In this document: positions 34,983-44,775 of the stretch, piece by piece
Layout: each line of letters opens with the position of its first letter
Numbering within the stretch: position 1 is the stretch's first letter
Assembly: GCA_015060005.1 (NCBI GenBank)
Contig: SUZI01000003.1
Span: 62,001-126,000, forward strand
Length of the DNA: 64,000 nt
Reading direction: 5' to 3'
Source of the DNA: Rikenellaceae bacterium
Lineage (GTDB): Bacteria; Bacteroidota; Bacteroidia; Bacteroidales; Rikenellaceae
The notes under the pieces: generated by a model
What the model saw: the letters and a program-made list of their open reading frames with translations, nothing else
Database searches by the model: none
What the model was told of the DNA's origin: nothing
Program-made: the position numbers and the translations under genes

Positions 34983-36839
34983 TTACCACTCCGCCTTATC
35001 GGAGAGTCTAAGGGTACGATAACGCATTGATGGCGAAGGGATAAACTCACCCAAGCCATACTCCGTCCAACGACTATCGACAAGACGTATAACACGCTCC
35101 GATGAGGTAACGACATTAGGGAAGCGGCGAGGATTACCCTCCACATCGCGACTCTTGCTGCGGGCATCGAAAAGCAGTGTCTTCTCAGCCACCAACCTCA
35201 CATCACGACGTGGGTCGGTGTTTGCCGCAGCCAACCACAACAAATCACTCGGCAAGAGCGAATATGAGGCGTTATAATCGAACAAAGCGACGTAGCGTAC
35301 ACCTATTATATTATTATGACGCAGGAAAGCCTCGACATCGATAGCATCGTACCTACCCTGCTCGGCAAATAAGACAAGCAGAGCACAGCTCTTCGCAAAG
35401 CAATCATTGCACAAGGCTATGCCATCGGTCATCTCCACACAATCGGGCATAACGACAGGCTCTACATCACCCTGCAAATCGACATCGGTCAAATCGAAAG
35501 CCAACTTACCACCCACACCACACGTAGCTGTTGCGTGGTCCAAGACATCCAAGACACCCTCGGCACGCACCAGACATCGGCTCACATCGGCACGACGCAA
35601 CAACTCGCCCAAGTGGCGATAAGAGCGTATCGAGCCCTGCGAGGCAGAGGTGATGAGCATATATTTGTTGAACATCATCTGCCCTGCACCCCACATAGCC
35701 TGAGCCACCTTGGCAGCCTGAGCCTCATAACGCTTAGCAATAGAGAGGACAGCGATATTGTGCGACGTACCCTCTACAGGCATCCACAAATCTTCAATCT
35801 CGGGCTGGATAGCCAACCGTATAGGAGCAAGGAAAATCTTCTCGGTAGCCTCCGAGATATAGGCATCCTCCTGCGGTGGCACACCCACAACAGTAGCAGG
35901 ATATACAGCACCACGACGATGTGTGATGGCGGTAACGTGGAAGCGAGGATACAAATCCTTCAACGAGTAGAAGCCTGTATGGTCGCCAAAATCACCCTCA
36001 ACAACCTTCTCCTCCGTAGGGTCTACATAGCCCTCGATAACGAAGTCGCAATCCTCGGGGATGCGGATATCGCAAGTCAAAGCCTTAACCAGACGCACCG
36101 GCTTACGACGCAGGAAGCCCGCTAACAGATATTCGTCCATATTGTCGGGCATAGGAGCAGTAGCACAATAGGTGTAGACAGGGTCGCCACCCAAAGTAAC
36201 GACAACAGGCATACGCTCGCCACGACGCTTATAGCCCTCATAGTGGCGTGCTCCCGTCTTATGTACGTGCCAATGCATACCCGTAGTGTGTGCATCGAAG
36301 CGTTGCATACGGTACATACCGACGTTGCGGATACCTGTCTCGGCATCAACGGTATTGACCATAGGCAGAGTTACGAAAGCTCCGCCATCACTCTCCCACG
36401 AATGTAGCAGCGGCAAGCGTTCCAACGAAGCCTCCTCGCCCTGCCACACAACCTGCTGGCACTCACCACGCCCCGACACGTTCTTGGGAAACCACTTCGA
36501 CACATCAGCCAGCAAGGGCAACATACGCAGCTTATCCATAAGGGTAGCCTTTGGCGAGAGAGCATCGCCAAGCAGAGTATTGAGTCTCTGGGCTATATCC
36601 TCGAGACGCTCCACACCCAAAGCCATAGCCATACGACGCGACGAGCCCATCATATTGGTCAAAACGGGGAACTCCGTACCCGTATTCTCGAACAACAGAG
36701 CACGACCACCGCCCTCGCTCTTAACAACACGGTCGGTAATCTCGGCTATCTCCTCACGGGTAGAGACCAAAGTGGAAATGCGGACCAACTCGCCCGCACT
36801 CTCCAACTTATTGATGTATTCTGTAAGATTCCTATACAC
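34983..36839 (-). CDS. ubiD: UbiD family decarboxylase (menaquinone pathway type)
   Basis: 618 residues. UbiD enzymes use prenylated FMN to decarboxylate aromatic acids. Visible features include NMMGSSRRMAMALGVERLED, the metal/prFMN-binding region IRNVGMYRMQRFDAHTTGMH, the acidic EGDFGDHTGFYS motif containing the catalytic Glu, and AIQPEIEDLWMPVEGTSHNI. The length fits the Bacteroidota menaquinone-type enzyme. The start codon is GTG, sharing its G with the kdsD stop (TAGTG). No UbiX partner is in the window. Confidence 0.9.
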   Translation of the reverse strand: MYRNLTEYINKLESAGELVRISTLVSTREEIAEITDRVVKSEGGGRALLFENTGTEFPVLTNMMGSSRRMAMALGVERLEDIAQRLNTLLGDALSPKATLMDKLRMLPLLADVSKWFPKNVSGRGECQQVVWQGEEASLERLPLLHSWESDGGAFVTLPMVNTVDAETGIRNVGMYRMQRFDAHTTGMHWHVHKTGARHYEGYKRRGERMPVVVTLGGDPVYTYCATAPMPDNMDEYLLAGFLRRKPVRLVKALTCDIRIPEDCDFVIEGYVDPTEEKVVEGDFGDHTGFYSLKDLYPRFHVTAITHRRGAVYPATVVGVPPQEDAYISEATEKIFLAPIRLAIQPEIEDLWMPVEGTSHNIAVLSIAKRYEAQAAKVAQAMWGAGQMMFNKYMLITSASQGSIRSYRHLGELLRRADVSRCLVRAEGVLDVLDHATATCGVGGKLAFDLTDVDLQGDVEPVVMPDCVEMTDGIALCNDCFAKSCALLVLFAEQGRYDAIDVEAFLRHNNIIGVRYVALFDYNASYSLLPSDLLWLAAANTDPRRDVRLVAEKTLLFDARSKSRDVEGNPRRFPNVVTSSERVIRLVDSRWTEYGLGEFIPSPSMRYRTLRLSDKAEW

Positions 36840-37795
36840 TACAACTTGATATCGTAAATCTGAATCACTCCCTTCAAATCGCCAGCCTCGTCGGTAGCAA
36901 GCAGAGTATTGACCTTATACTTGGTCATCAGCTTCTCCGCCTCGATGAGTTTAGCATTCACATTGATAGTCTTGGGCGAGCGTGTAGCAATATCGATAGC
37001 CTTGATATCGAAGAACTCCGCCTGACGCGACTGCATAGCACGACGAATGTCTCCATCGGTAACGATACCCTCCACACGACCATCCTCGACAATGATAATC
37101 AAGCCCAAGCCGCCACGACTCACAGCGTGAATCATCTCGGTAGCATTGCAGTCGGCACTAACAACAGGCAAATCGTTGCTACGCATAACATTCTCGACAG
37201 TCATCAACAGTCGGCGACCGAGGCTACCACCTGGGTGGAGGCGGGCGAAATCCATAGAGGTGAACTCCCTCGCCTTCATAAGAGCAACAGCCAGAGCGTC
37301 GCCCATAGCTATCTGTGCAGTAGTGGAAGAGGTGGGAGCAAGACGCAGGATGCAAGCCTCCTCCTTGACACCTACATCGAGATGTATATCGGAATTTTTA
37401 GCCAAAGCAGACTCCTTCTTGCCCGTCATAGAGATGAGCACATTGCCATTACTATGGATGAAAGGGACTATCTTCAACACCTCGTCGGTCTCGCCCGAAT
37501 AAGAGAGTGCCAAGACAACATCCTCCGATGAAATCATACCCAAATCACCGTGAAAAGCCTCACCCGGGTGAAGGAAGAAGCTCGGAGTGCCTGTCGAAGC
37601 CAACGTAGCGGCAATCTTACGACCGACCAAGCCCGATTTACCCATACCCGTAACGATAAGCTTACCACGACACGCCAAAATCTTATTCACAGCAGCTACA
37701 AACTGCTCATCCAAACGCTCTGCCATAGCCAACAACGACTCCGACTCGATATGGAGCGTGCGGCGAGCCAACTCAACAATTTCGTGTGATGTCAT
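36839..37795 (-). CDS. kdsD: Arabinose-5-phosphate isomerase (KpsF/GutQ family)
   Basis: Converts ribulose 5-phosphate to arabinose 5-phosphate, the first step to KDO. It has 318 residues: an SIS domain (about 35-170, with GKLIVTGMGKSGLVGRKIAA and LALSYSGETDEV) and two CBS domains (about 205-318, with EGIVTDGDIRRAM and LLATDEAGDLKGVIQIYD). It is followed by ubiD with a one-base overlap and preceded by kdsA 23 bases away. Confidence 0.93.
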   Translation of the reverse strand: MTSHEIVELARRTLHIESESLLAMAERLDEQFVAAVNKILACRGKLIVTGMGKSGLVGRKIAATLASTGTPSFFLHPGEAFHGDLGMISSEDVVLALSYSGETDEVLKIVPFIHSNGNVLISMTGKKESALAKNSDIHLDVGVKEEACILRLAPTSSTTAQIAMGDALAVALMKAREFTSMDFARLHPGGSLGRRLLMTVENVMRSNDLPVVSADCNATEMIHAVSRGGLGLIIIVEDGRVEGIVTDGDIRRAMQSRQAEFFDIKAIDIATRSPKTINVNAKLIEAEKLMTKYKVNTLLATDEAGDLKGVIQIYDIKL

Positions 37796-37818
37796 ATATT
37801 TAGTTTAGGTTATTCAAA

Positions 37819-38568
37819 CTATAACAACGATTTAACAACACCCTCCAAGTCCTTAAGATAGAGCATATTGGCTGCATCGCTCTTACCATTGTCGGGGTCG
37901 GGGTGTACCTCAAAGAAGAAGCCATTAGCACCGAAAGCCTTTGCCGCCTGTGCCATAGCAGGGACAAACTCACGGTTACCACCCGTCTTGCCACCAGCAG
38001 CACCTGGGCGTTGTACGCTATGAGTGCAATCCATAACCACAGTCTGGGCAATACCCAACATATCGGCTATATTGCGGAAATCTACGACTAAATTGTTGTA
38101 GCCATAGATGTTACCTCGCTCGGTGAGCCACACCTCCTTAGCACCCGAGTTCATTGCTTTCTCGTAAGGGTAAAGCATATCGGCTCCCGAGAGGAACTGT
38201 GCCTTCTTCACGTTGACAATGCGTCCTGTCTTAGCTGCCGCAACCAACAAATCGGTCTGACGACACAGGAAAGCAGGTATCTGCACAACATCGGCAACCT
38301 CACCCGTAGGAGCAGCCTGGTATGCCTCGTGGATATCGGTACAAATCTTCAAGCCCCACTTCTGCTTCACGTCGCTAAGCATCTGCAAGCCTTTATCTAA
38401 GCCTGGACCACGGAACGACGAAAGCGATGTGCGGTTAGCCTTATCGAACGACGCCTTGAAGATGATATCGACGCCCAAGCGAGCATTTATATCGACCAGC
38501 GTCTTGGCAACCTCATCGAGCAACTCTGCCGACTCAATGACACAAGGTCCTGCGATAAATCGTTTCAT
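37819..38568 (-). CDS. kdsA: 3-deoxy-8-phosphooctulonate synthase
   Basis: Condenses arabinose 5-phosphate with phosphoenolpyruvate to KDO 8-phosphate. It has 249 residues, slightly shorter than the E. coli enzyme (284) as is usual in Bacteroidota. Motifs: FIAGPCVIESAE at the N-terminus, FKASFDKANRTSLSSFRGPG, LKICTDIHEAYQA, VVMDCTHSVQRPG and FFFEVHPDPDNGKSDAANML. The Cys in the N-terminal motif GPCVIES is at the position of the metal ligand in metal-dependent enzymes, so this may be a class II form. Confidence 0.94.
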   Translation of the reverse strand: MKRFIAGPCVIESAELLDEVAKTLVDINARLGVDIIFKASFDKANRTSLSSFRGPGLDKGLQMLSDVKQKWGLKICTDIHEAYQAAPTGEVADVVQIPAFLCRQTDLLVAAAKTGRIVNVKKAQFLSGADMLYPYEKAMNSGAKEVWLTERGNIYGYNNLVVDFRNIADMLGIAQTVVMDCTHSVQRPGAAGGKTGGNREFVPAMAQAAKAFGANGFFFEVHPDPDNGKSDAANMLYLKDLEGVVKSLL

Positions 38569-38580
38569 AACTTATTTTGT

Positions 38581-39345
38581 TTAGTGTTTATTTGCCAAAA
38601 ACTCCTCGGCACGAGCCAAATCCTCGGGGGTGTCGATACCGACAGTCTCGACGTCCGAGATACCCACGCCGATCTTATATCCGTTCTCAATCCAACGCAG
38701 CTGCTCCAACGACTCAGCCCTCTCCAACGATGACTGGTGAAGTGCGGTAATAGCACGCAGCACCTCGCTACGGAAGGCATACATACCGATATGCTTGTAG
38801 AAGGTGTGGTGCTTCAACCACTCCTCTCGCTCTACACCTCGCAAATACGGGATGACAGAACGTGAGAAATATATCGCCTTAGAGGCGGCGTCGACAACAA
38901 CCTTCGGAGAGTTTGGATTCTCCAAAGCCTCGATGCCATCCTCCTCGGTAAAAGGTTTAACCAAGGTAGCTATCTCGGTCTGCTCGTCATCGAAACAAGA
39001 CATAATTGCTCGCAACTGCGAGTGAGCAATGAAAGGCTCGTCGCCCTGCACGTTGATTACAACGTCGTACGTCTTGCCCAATTTCTGATAAGCCTCGTAG
39101 CAGCGGTCGGTACCGCTGCGATGCTCCGTAGAGGTCATAACGACACGACCACCAAAAGCCTCAACAGCAGCGAAAATTCGCTCGTCATCGGTGGCGACAA
39201 CAGCATCCTCAACGACAGCCGACACCTGCTCGTAGACACGCTGAATGACAGGCTTACCACCGAGCAGAGCCAATGGCTTGCCGGGGAAACGTGTCGAGGC
39301 GTAGCGGGCAGGGATTATCGCTACAAAGTGCAACTTTTTATCCAT
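38581..39345 (-). CDS. kdsB: CMP-KDO synthetase
   Basis: Activates KDO with CTP to CMP-KDO, the donor for WaaA. It has 254 residues. Nucleotidyltransferase motifs: IIPARYASTRFPGKPLALLG, VATDDERIFAAVEAFGG, TSTEHRSGTDRCYEA and the metal-binding VVINVQGDEPFIA; then HIGMYAFRSEVLR and SLEQLRWIENGYKIGV. It lies 15 bases after lon and 12 before kdsA. Confidence 0.96.
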   Translation of the reverse strand: MDKKLHFVAIIPARYASTRFPGKPLALLGGKPVIQRVYEQVSAVVEDAVVATDDERIFAAVEAFGGRVVMTSTEHRSGTDRCYEAYQKLGKTYDVVINVQGDEPFIAHSQLRAIMSCFDDEQTEIATLVKPFTEEDGIEALENPNSPKVVVDAASKAIYFSRSVIPYLRGVEREEWLKHHTFYKHIGMYAFRSEVLRAITALHQSSLERAESLEQLRWIENGYKIGVGISDVETVGIDTPEDLARAEEFLANKH

Positions 39346-39360
39346 CGTATTAACTGTTTG

Positions 39361-41781
39361 CTATTTAAGAGCTAAAGCCAAAACCTCATCTATCTGCTTC
39401 ACGTAGTGGAAGTTCAAGCCAGCCAAATATTCGGGTTTAATCTCCTCGACATCCTTACGGTTGTCCTCGCAGAGTATCAAATCAGTGATTCCGGCACGCT
39501 TGGCAGCCAAAATCTTCTCCTTGATACCGCCCACAGGCATCACACGACCACGCAGAGTCATCTCGCCTGTCATAGCGATACGCTCCTTCACCTCACGACG
39601 AGTGTAGGTCGACACGATAGAGGTTACCATAGTGATACCAGCCGATGGGCCATCCTTAGGGATAGCACCCTCGGGAACGTGGATGTTGATATTCTTCTTC
39701 TCGAAGAGCTCAGCAGCGATACCCAACTCCTCGTGGTGTGCCTGCACCCACTCGTAGGCGATAGTGGCAGACTCCTTCATAACGTCGCCCAGGTTACCCG
39801 TAAGGTTGATAGCACCCTTGCCCGGGGTCAGGACTGACTCGATATAGAGGATATCGCCACCCACAGCAGTCCAAGCCAAACCCGTTACGACACCTATCAT
39901 ACCGGCAATCTCATACTCATCGTTGCGGAACTTCGGCTTACCCAGCACCTTCTCCAACTCCGAAGGGGTTACCTCGGCAGCAAAAGCCTCGTCAAAAGCG
40001 ATATTCTTTGCTCGGGAACGAGCCAGCTTAGCGATCTGCTTATCGAGCGAACGAACGCCAGACTCGCGGGTATAGTCGGCGATAATCTTCTCCAAAATAT
40101 CGTTGGAGAGTATCAGCTCCTGCTCCTTCACGCCGTGAGCCTCACACTGCTTCTTCAACAAATGGTCAGCAGCGATACGAACCTTATCCTCGAGAATGTA
40201 GCCCGGGATGTTAATCATCTCCATACGATCACGCAGAGCGGGGTTGATAGCACCGATATCGTTGGCGGTAGCGATAAAGAGCACCTTCGAGAGGTCGTAC
40301 TCGGTATCGAGGTAGTTATCGTGGAAGGTGGTGTTCTGCTCAGGGTCCAATACCTCCAGCAGAGCACTCGATGGGTCGCCATGGTTGCTCACTGTTATCT
40401 TATCAACCTCGTCGAGGATAATGACAGGGTTGGATGAGCCGCAACGCTTGATGGTCTGGATGATACGACCAGGCATAGCACCGATATAGGTGCGGCGGTG
40501 GCCTCGTATCTCGGACTCATCGTGCAGACCACCGAGTGAGATACGACCAAACTTCCTGCCCAAAGCAGCGGCTACCGACTTACCAAGCGAGGTCTTACCT
40601 ACTCCCGGAGGGCCATACAAGCAGAGGATTGGCGACTTCAAATCGCCCTTGAGCTTGATGACTGCCAGGTGCTCTAAGATACGCTCCTTGACCTCCTCCA
40701 AGCCGAAGTGGTCATCATCGAGCTGCTTACGGGCACACTCCAAGTCGAGATTGTCGGTGGTTACATCGTTCCACGGAAGCTCCAGCATAAGTTGCAGGTA
40801 GGTCATCTGCACCGAATACTCCGCCACAGCGGGATTCAGTCGCTCGACCTTCGAGAGTTCCTTCTCGAAGAGCTCACCCACCTCCTTCGACCAATTCTTC
40901 TTCTTGGCAGCCTCACGCATCTTATCTATCTCGGCATCGGTGGTATCACCCAGCTCATCCTGGATGGTACGCATCTGCTGCTGAAGATAGTAGTCGCGTT
41001 GCTGCTTATCTATCTCTCGCTTGACCTTCTCCTGAATCTCACTCTTGAGCTCTGCCATCTGCTGCTCACGCACCAAAATCTCCAACAACTTACGTGTTCG
41101 AGCCAACAAGCCTGGTGCCTCCAACAACGTCTGACGATCCTCATCGCTGAAGTCCATATTGGAGCAGACGAAGTTGACCAAACCTCGTTGTGTGTCGATA
41201 TTCTTAATAGCAAAGACCGCCTCCTTAGGCATTGCAGGCGAGATATTGATGATGTTGAGCGACACCTCACGCACCGAGTCGACCAAAGCCTGGAACTCTA
41301 CATTAGAGGCATCGGGCTGTGAGTCGCGGATAGTACGCACGGTAGCCTTGAGATAAGGCTCCGACTGCAGATACTCACCCACCTCAATCTTCTCTAAACC
41401 GCTCAGGATGACAGTGAGATTACCATTAGGCATCTCCAAAATCTTGATAATGCGGGCAGCAGTTCCGACTTTATACATATCGTCGGGGGTAGGTATCTCA
41501 ACCTCGCTCTCACGCTGAAGCACAGCACCCAACAATCCGCCCGAAGCATTCACATCCCTAACCAACTTAATACTCTTCTCACGACCTACCGTGATGGGAG
41601 TTATAGCACCCGGAAACAACACCGAGCTACGCAACGAAAGGATAGGAAGTGCCTCTGGCAGGTTAACCTCCTCAATCACATCGTCGCCGCCCGTAATAAT
41701 GGGCACTACCTGATGCTTGCCATCCATCAAATCGGGCAAGACATCCAATTCTGATAAATCTATACTCTTCTTTTTACTCAT
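39361..41781 (-). CDS. lon: ATP-dependent Lon protease
   Basis: Degrades misfolded and regulatory proteins. It has 806 residues: the LON N-terminal domain (about 45-250), an AAA+ domain with Walker [13 protein letters not shown] (near 388) and Walker [11 protein letters not shown], and a C-terminal serine protease domain with [11 protein letters not shown] (catalytic Ser near 712) and the Lys in [14 protein letters not shown]. It is first in a six-gene operon with the three KDO genes, ubiD and an HhH protein. It is a good candidate for driving the whole operon from its own promoter. Confidence 0.97.
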   Translation of the reverse strand: MSKKKSIDLSELDVLPDLMDGKHQVVPIITGGDDVIEEVNLPEALPILSLRSSVLFPGAITPITVGREKSIKLVRDVNASGGLLGAVLQRESEVEIPTPDDMYKVGTAARIIKILEMPNGNLTVILSGLEKIEVGEYLQSEPYLKATVRTIRDSQPDASNVEFQALVDSVREVSLNIINISPAMPKEAVFAIKNIDTQRGLVNFVCSNMDFSDEDRQTLLEAPGLLARTRKLLEILVREQQMAELKSEIQEKVKREIDKQQRDYYLQQQMRTIQDELGDTTDAEIDKMREAAKKKNWSKEVGELFEKELSKVERLNPAVAEYSVQMTYLQLMLELPWNDVTTDNLDLECARKQLDDDHFGLEEVKERILEHLAVIKLKGDLKSPILCLYGPPGVGKTSLGKSVAAALGRKFGRISLGGLHDESEIRGHRRTYIGAMPGRIIQTIKRCGSSNPVIILDEVDKITVSNHGDPSSALLEVLDPEQNTTFHDNYLDTEYDLSKVLFIATANDIGAINPALRDRMEMINIPGYILEDKVRIAADHLLKKQCEAHGVKEQELILSNDILEKIIADYTRESGVRSLDKQIAKLARSRAKNIAFDEAFAAEVTPSELEKVLGKPKFRNDEYEIAGMIGVVTGLAWTAVGGDILYIESVLTPGKGAINLTGNLGDVMKESATIAYEWVQAHHEELGIAAELFEKKNINIHVPEGAIPKDGPSAGITMVTSIVSTYTRREVKERIAMTGEMTLRGRVMPVGGIKEKILAAKRAGITDLILCEDNRKDVEEIKPEYLAGLNFHYVKQIDEVLALALK

Positions 41782-42078
41782 AATTGTCTGTTTTACAGAG
41801 TCTGCGGCACTTCAACCCCGCAGGGAGCACTTCCGCACTACAAGCCGCATCTCGACTCCTCACCGCAAATATACATAATTTATGCACAAAGCATACCCTA
41901 TTTTTATAGATTGTTAATAACTTCTTGCTTTACACTTGCACTTTTTAACCATATAACGTTTGAAAGATAGAGTTTCGTATAGGCGGAAATATATCATTTG
42001 AGAGCAAAGAGCAGGCGAAAAAATTTTTTTGTTGACAAAAATTTTGCTACTTTCGCGACAAAATTAAAACAGAGAGAT
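41782..42078. promoter_or_regulatory. Divergent control region of lon and the antiporter gene
   Basis: No gene in these 297 bases. On the minus strand TATATTTG (41873 to 41866) is a -7 box for lon. On the plus strand TACTTTCG (42048-42055) is an imperfect -7 box for the antiporter, after TTTG at 42028-42031 at a short 16-base spacing. No heat-shock operator was recognised. Confidence 0.45.
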
Positions 42079-43374
42079 ATGCAAGTTGAATTATGGACTT
42101 TGATTCCATTTGCTTTGATGCTTCTGAGCATCGCAATTTTGCCCCTTGTGGCAGAGAAATGGTGGGAGAGTAACCTACACAAATTCTACATCGTGCTGGC
42201 ACTCGCCATTCCGACATCCATCTATTTGATAGCCAATGGTATGGGGCATAATCTTGAGCACCAGATGTTAGGCGATTATCTGCCATTTATCATCCTTCTC
42301 GGCTCACTTTTTGTAACCACCGGAGGCATCCATATCCGAGGCGATGTGATGGCTACACCACAGGTCAATTCGCTGGTGATGATTATAGGTTTTGTCCTTG
42401 CATCATTCATCGGAACAACGGGTGCTGCGATGTTGCTTATCCGCATCCTTCTGGAGATTAATCAGCAACGAAAATATAAGGTACACACCGTACTGTTTTT
42501 CATCGCACTTGTTGCCAACTGCGGAGGTATACTCTCGCCACTTGGCGACCCACCACTCTTTATGTTGTTCCTGCGAGGTGCCGACTTCTTCTGGTTCCTC
42601 TCGCTTTATGGCGAGTGGTTAGTTGCGGGAGTATTGCTTCTGGCGATATATTTCCTTATGGATGTATACTACTATCGCAAAGAGGATACCGCCGATTTGA
42701 TGGCAGATATGCGTGAGCAGAAGCCTATCACTATTGATGGAGGCGTGAACTTTATATACCTTTTGATGATTGTGTGTGCCGTGGCATTTATCAACCCACA
42801 ATATATCCCTGCAATGGGCGTGGAGCATCCTGCGGTACACATCAAATTCCTGCGTGAGATAGTCCTTCTGGTAATAACTGCACTCTCGCTTATCACCACA
42901 CGCAGCAGCATACGACGTGCCAACAACTTCAGCTGGGAGCCTATCAACGAGGTGGCGATACTCTTCATCGGTATATTCGCAACGATGACACCTGCACTGC
43001 TCTACTTGGGCGAGCACGCAGCGGATTTGGGACTCACTGCCCCATGGCAGTATTTTTATAGCACAGGAGCTCTCTCATCATTCCTCGACAACACCCCTAC
43101 AGCTGTTGCCTTCCATCAGGTAGCACTCGGAGCGGCAGCGGGCACAGGCGAGGGATTTATGGCAGGCATCTCGGTGCCTATATTGACGGCAATATCTCTC
43201 GGAGCAGTATTCTTCGGAGCGATGACATATATCGGCAACGGACCTAACTTTATGGTGAAAGCCATAGCCGAGCAGGAGGGAGTGAAGATGCCAAGTTTCT
43301 TCGGCTATATGCTCAAGTTCTCGCTTATCATCCTGCTGCCCGTATTCGTTATTGTTCAGCTGATATTCTTGTAA
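42079..43374 (+). CDS. Na+/H+ antiporter, NhaD/CitMHS-type permease
   Basis: 431 residues with about eleven to twelve membrane segments. The ion transporter superfamily signature is visible in FVLASFIGTTGAAMLLIRIL and ALVANCGGILSPLGDPPLFM in the first half and GALSSFLDNTPTAVAFHQVA in the second, which is the paired re-entrant loop motif of this fold. It is similar to sodium:proton antiporters of other Bacteroidota; organic anion transport cannot be excluded. I start at the ATG at 42079 because the 27 codons upstream overlap the promoter region. A strong terminator follows. Confidence 0.82.
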   Translation: MQVELWTLIPFALMLLSIAILPLVAEKWWESNLHKFYIVLALAIPTSIYLIANGMGHNLEHQMLGDYLPFIILLGSLFVTTGGIHIRGDVMATPQVNSLVMIIGFVLASFIGTTGAAMLLIRILLEINQQRKYKVHTVLFFIALVANCGGILSPLGDPPLFMLFLRGADFFWFLSLYGEWLVAGVLLLAIYFLMDVYYYRKEDTADLMADMREQKPITIDGGVNFIYLLMIVCAVAFINPQYIPAMGVEHPAVHIKFLREIVLLVITALSLITTRSSIRRANNFSWEPINEVAILFIGIFATMTPALLYLGEHAADLGLTAPWQYFYSTGALSSFLDNTPTAVAFHQVALGAAAGTGEGFMAGISVPILTAISLGAVFFGAMTYIGNGPNFMVKAIAEQEGVKMPSFFGYMLKFSLIILLPVFVIVQLIFL

Positions 43375-43382
43375 AAAATTCT

Positions 43383-43413
43383 ACCGCCACGCACTTTCGC
43401 GAGGCGGTTTTTT
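43383..43413 (+). terminator. Terminator of the antiporter gene
   Basis: ACCGCC (43383-43388) pairs with GGCGGT (43403-43408), with TTTTTT at 43408-43413. Confidence 0.82.
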
Positions 43414-43414
43414 C

Positions 43415-43422
43415 GTATCTTT
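43415..43422 (+). promoter_or_regulatory. -7 box of the PnuC-TPK operon
   Basis: TATCTTTG lies immediately after the terminator and only six bases before the ATG at 43429. The transcript would be nearly leaderless and could start at or next to the start codon. A GTG at 43423 is in frame too. Confidence 0.6.
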
Positions 43423-43428
43423 GTGGCG

Positions 43429-44001
43429 ATGGAGCAATATTTGGAGATAGCAGGTGTTGTGGTAGGTATAGTGTACCTTTGGTTGGAGTATAAGGCAAGC
43501 ATCTATCTGTGGGTGGCGAGTGTCGTTATGCCAGCCATATATCTTTTTGTCTATTACGACGCCGGACTATATGCAGACACAGCCCTCAACATATACTATT
43601 TGGCTATCGCACTATATGGCTGGTTAGCGTGGCGACGAGGAGGCGAGCAAGCTCAAGAGGAGCTGCCGATAAGGCGTGCAACAATAGGCACATGGATAAT
43701 AGCAGCTGCTATATTCGTGGTGGCACAAGCCGCGACAACCACCCTACTTATAACGCTGACCGACAGCGAAGTACCCTGGGCAAATGGTTTCACATCGGCT
43801 CTGAGCGTAGCGGGAATGTGGCTCTTGGCACGCAAATATCTTGAACAGTGGCTCGTCTGGATTGTAGCCGACATAGCATTGGCGGCACTCTACATCTACA
43901 CAGAGTTATATTTTACCGCTGCGTTGTACGCCATATACGCAATAATTGCTATCTTTGGCTATCGAAACTGGAAACGACTTATTGCCACTGAGGATGCTTA
44001 A
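43429..44001 (+). CDS. pnuC: PnuC-family vitamin transporter (probable thiamine or nicotinamide riboside uptake)
   Basis: 190 residues with about seven membrane segments (WLEYKASIYLWVASVVMPAI near 20-40; YYDAGLYADTALNIYYLAIA; GWLAWRRGG; the C-terminal LVWIVADIALAALYIYTELY and FTAALYAIYAIIAIFGYRNW). PnuC proteins carry nicotinamide riboside, but a branch called PnuT carries thiamine. The overlap with thiamine pyrophosphokinase (ATGCTTAA) argues for thiamine. Signature residues that separate the two cannot be read with certainty here. There is no TPP riboswitch in the short upstream region. Confidence 0.85.
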   Translation: MEQYLEIAGVVVGIVYLWLEYKASIYLWVASVVMPAIYLFVYYDAGLYADTALNIYYLAIALYGWLAWRRGGEQAQEELPIRRATIGTWIIAAAIFVVAQAATTTLLITLTDSEVPWANGFTSALSVAGMWLLARKYLEQWLVWIVADIALAALYIYTELYFTAALYAIYAIIAIFGYRNWKRLIATEDA

Positions 44002-44626
44002 ACAATCGCAAATAGAGGCTGTGATACTTGCCAATGGCGACTACCCATCGGCAGAGCTACCCTTGCAGATACTTTTGCAGGGCAGATACGTCGTATGCTG
44101 CGATGGCGGAGCAGACAACTACATAGCTCAAGGCTATACACCCGATGCGATAATTGGCGACGGAGACTCTCTCAGCGAAAAGAACCGCCGACGCTTCGCC
44201 GACATCATCCACTACTCGCCCGACCAGGAGACAAACGACCAGACAAAAGCAGTAAAATTCTTGCTCGAAAAAGGTTTTCGCCACATAGCTATCGTAGGTG
44301 CAACAGGCAAACGCGATGACCACACGTTGGGCAACATAGCCCTTCTGGCAGAGTATCGCAGGATGGGGGCAGATGTAAGGAGTTACACCGACTACGGAGT
44401 CTTTATCCCCTGCAGCGGAGAGTGCTGCGTAGAGTGTAAAAAGGGGGCTCAGGTATCAATCTTCAACATCGACGCCAACAACCTAACATCCAAAGGTTTA
44501 CGTTATCCTATCTATACCTTTACACAGTGGTGGCAAGGGACTTTGAACGAGGCTGTGGAGGAGCACTTTTCGATAAGCGGTGAGGGCGACTACATAGTCT
44601 ACATAACATACTCTGCAAAGGAGTAA
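43994..44626 (+). CDS. Thiamine pyrophosphokinase
   Basis: Transfers pyrophosphate from ATP to thiamine, giving TPP. It has 210 residues from the ATG at 43994, inside the end of pnuC; a longer frame begins at 43946 but duplicates pnuC coding sequence. Motifs: VVCCDGGADNYIAQGYTPDA, IIGDGDSLSEKNRRRF, SPDQETNDQTKAVKFLLEKG, IVGATGKRDDHTLGNIALLA and the C-terminal beta-sandwich with SIFNIDANNLTSKGLRYPIY and SISGEGDYIVYI. Confidence 0.9.
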   Translation: MLKQSQIEAVILANGDYPSAELPLQILLQGRYVVCCDGGADNYIAQGYTPDAIIGDGDSLSEKNRRRFADIIHYSPDQETNDQTKAVKFLLEKGFRHIAIVGATGKRDDHTLGNIALLAEYRRMGADVRSYTDYGVFIPCSGECCVECKKGAQVSIFNIDANNLTSKGLRYPIYTFTQWWQGTLNEAVEEHFSISGEGDYIVYITYSAKE

Positions 44627-44705
44627 ACATCCGCCTCTTTCACCCTTTAGCGTGCGGGCACACACAATTCTTTCGCTAAAGCGAACATTATCCGAAAAAT
44701 TTTAC

Positions 44706-44713
44706 TAAATTTG
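44706..44713 (+). promoter_or_regulatory. -7 box of valS
   Basis: TAAATTTG, 62 bases before the ATG at 44776. A small palindrome TTCGCTAAAGCGAA lies upstream near 44671-44684. Confidence 0.5.
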
Positions 44714-44775
44714 CGAGTTCTATTTTCAATAGAAACTCAAAAAAGGCATATTCAAAATTAAAACAGATAAAAACT

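Noticed and set aside
43375..43428. Possible TPP riboswitch before the PnuC-TPK operon
   Set aside because: The gap is only 54 bases, already filled by a terminator and a -7 box; the THI-box motifs are not there.
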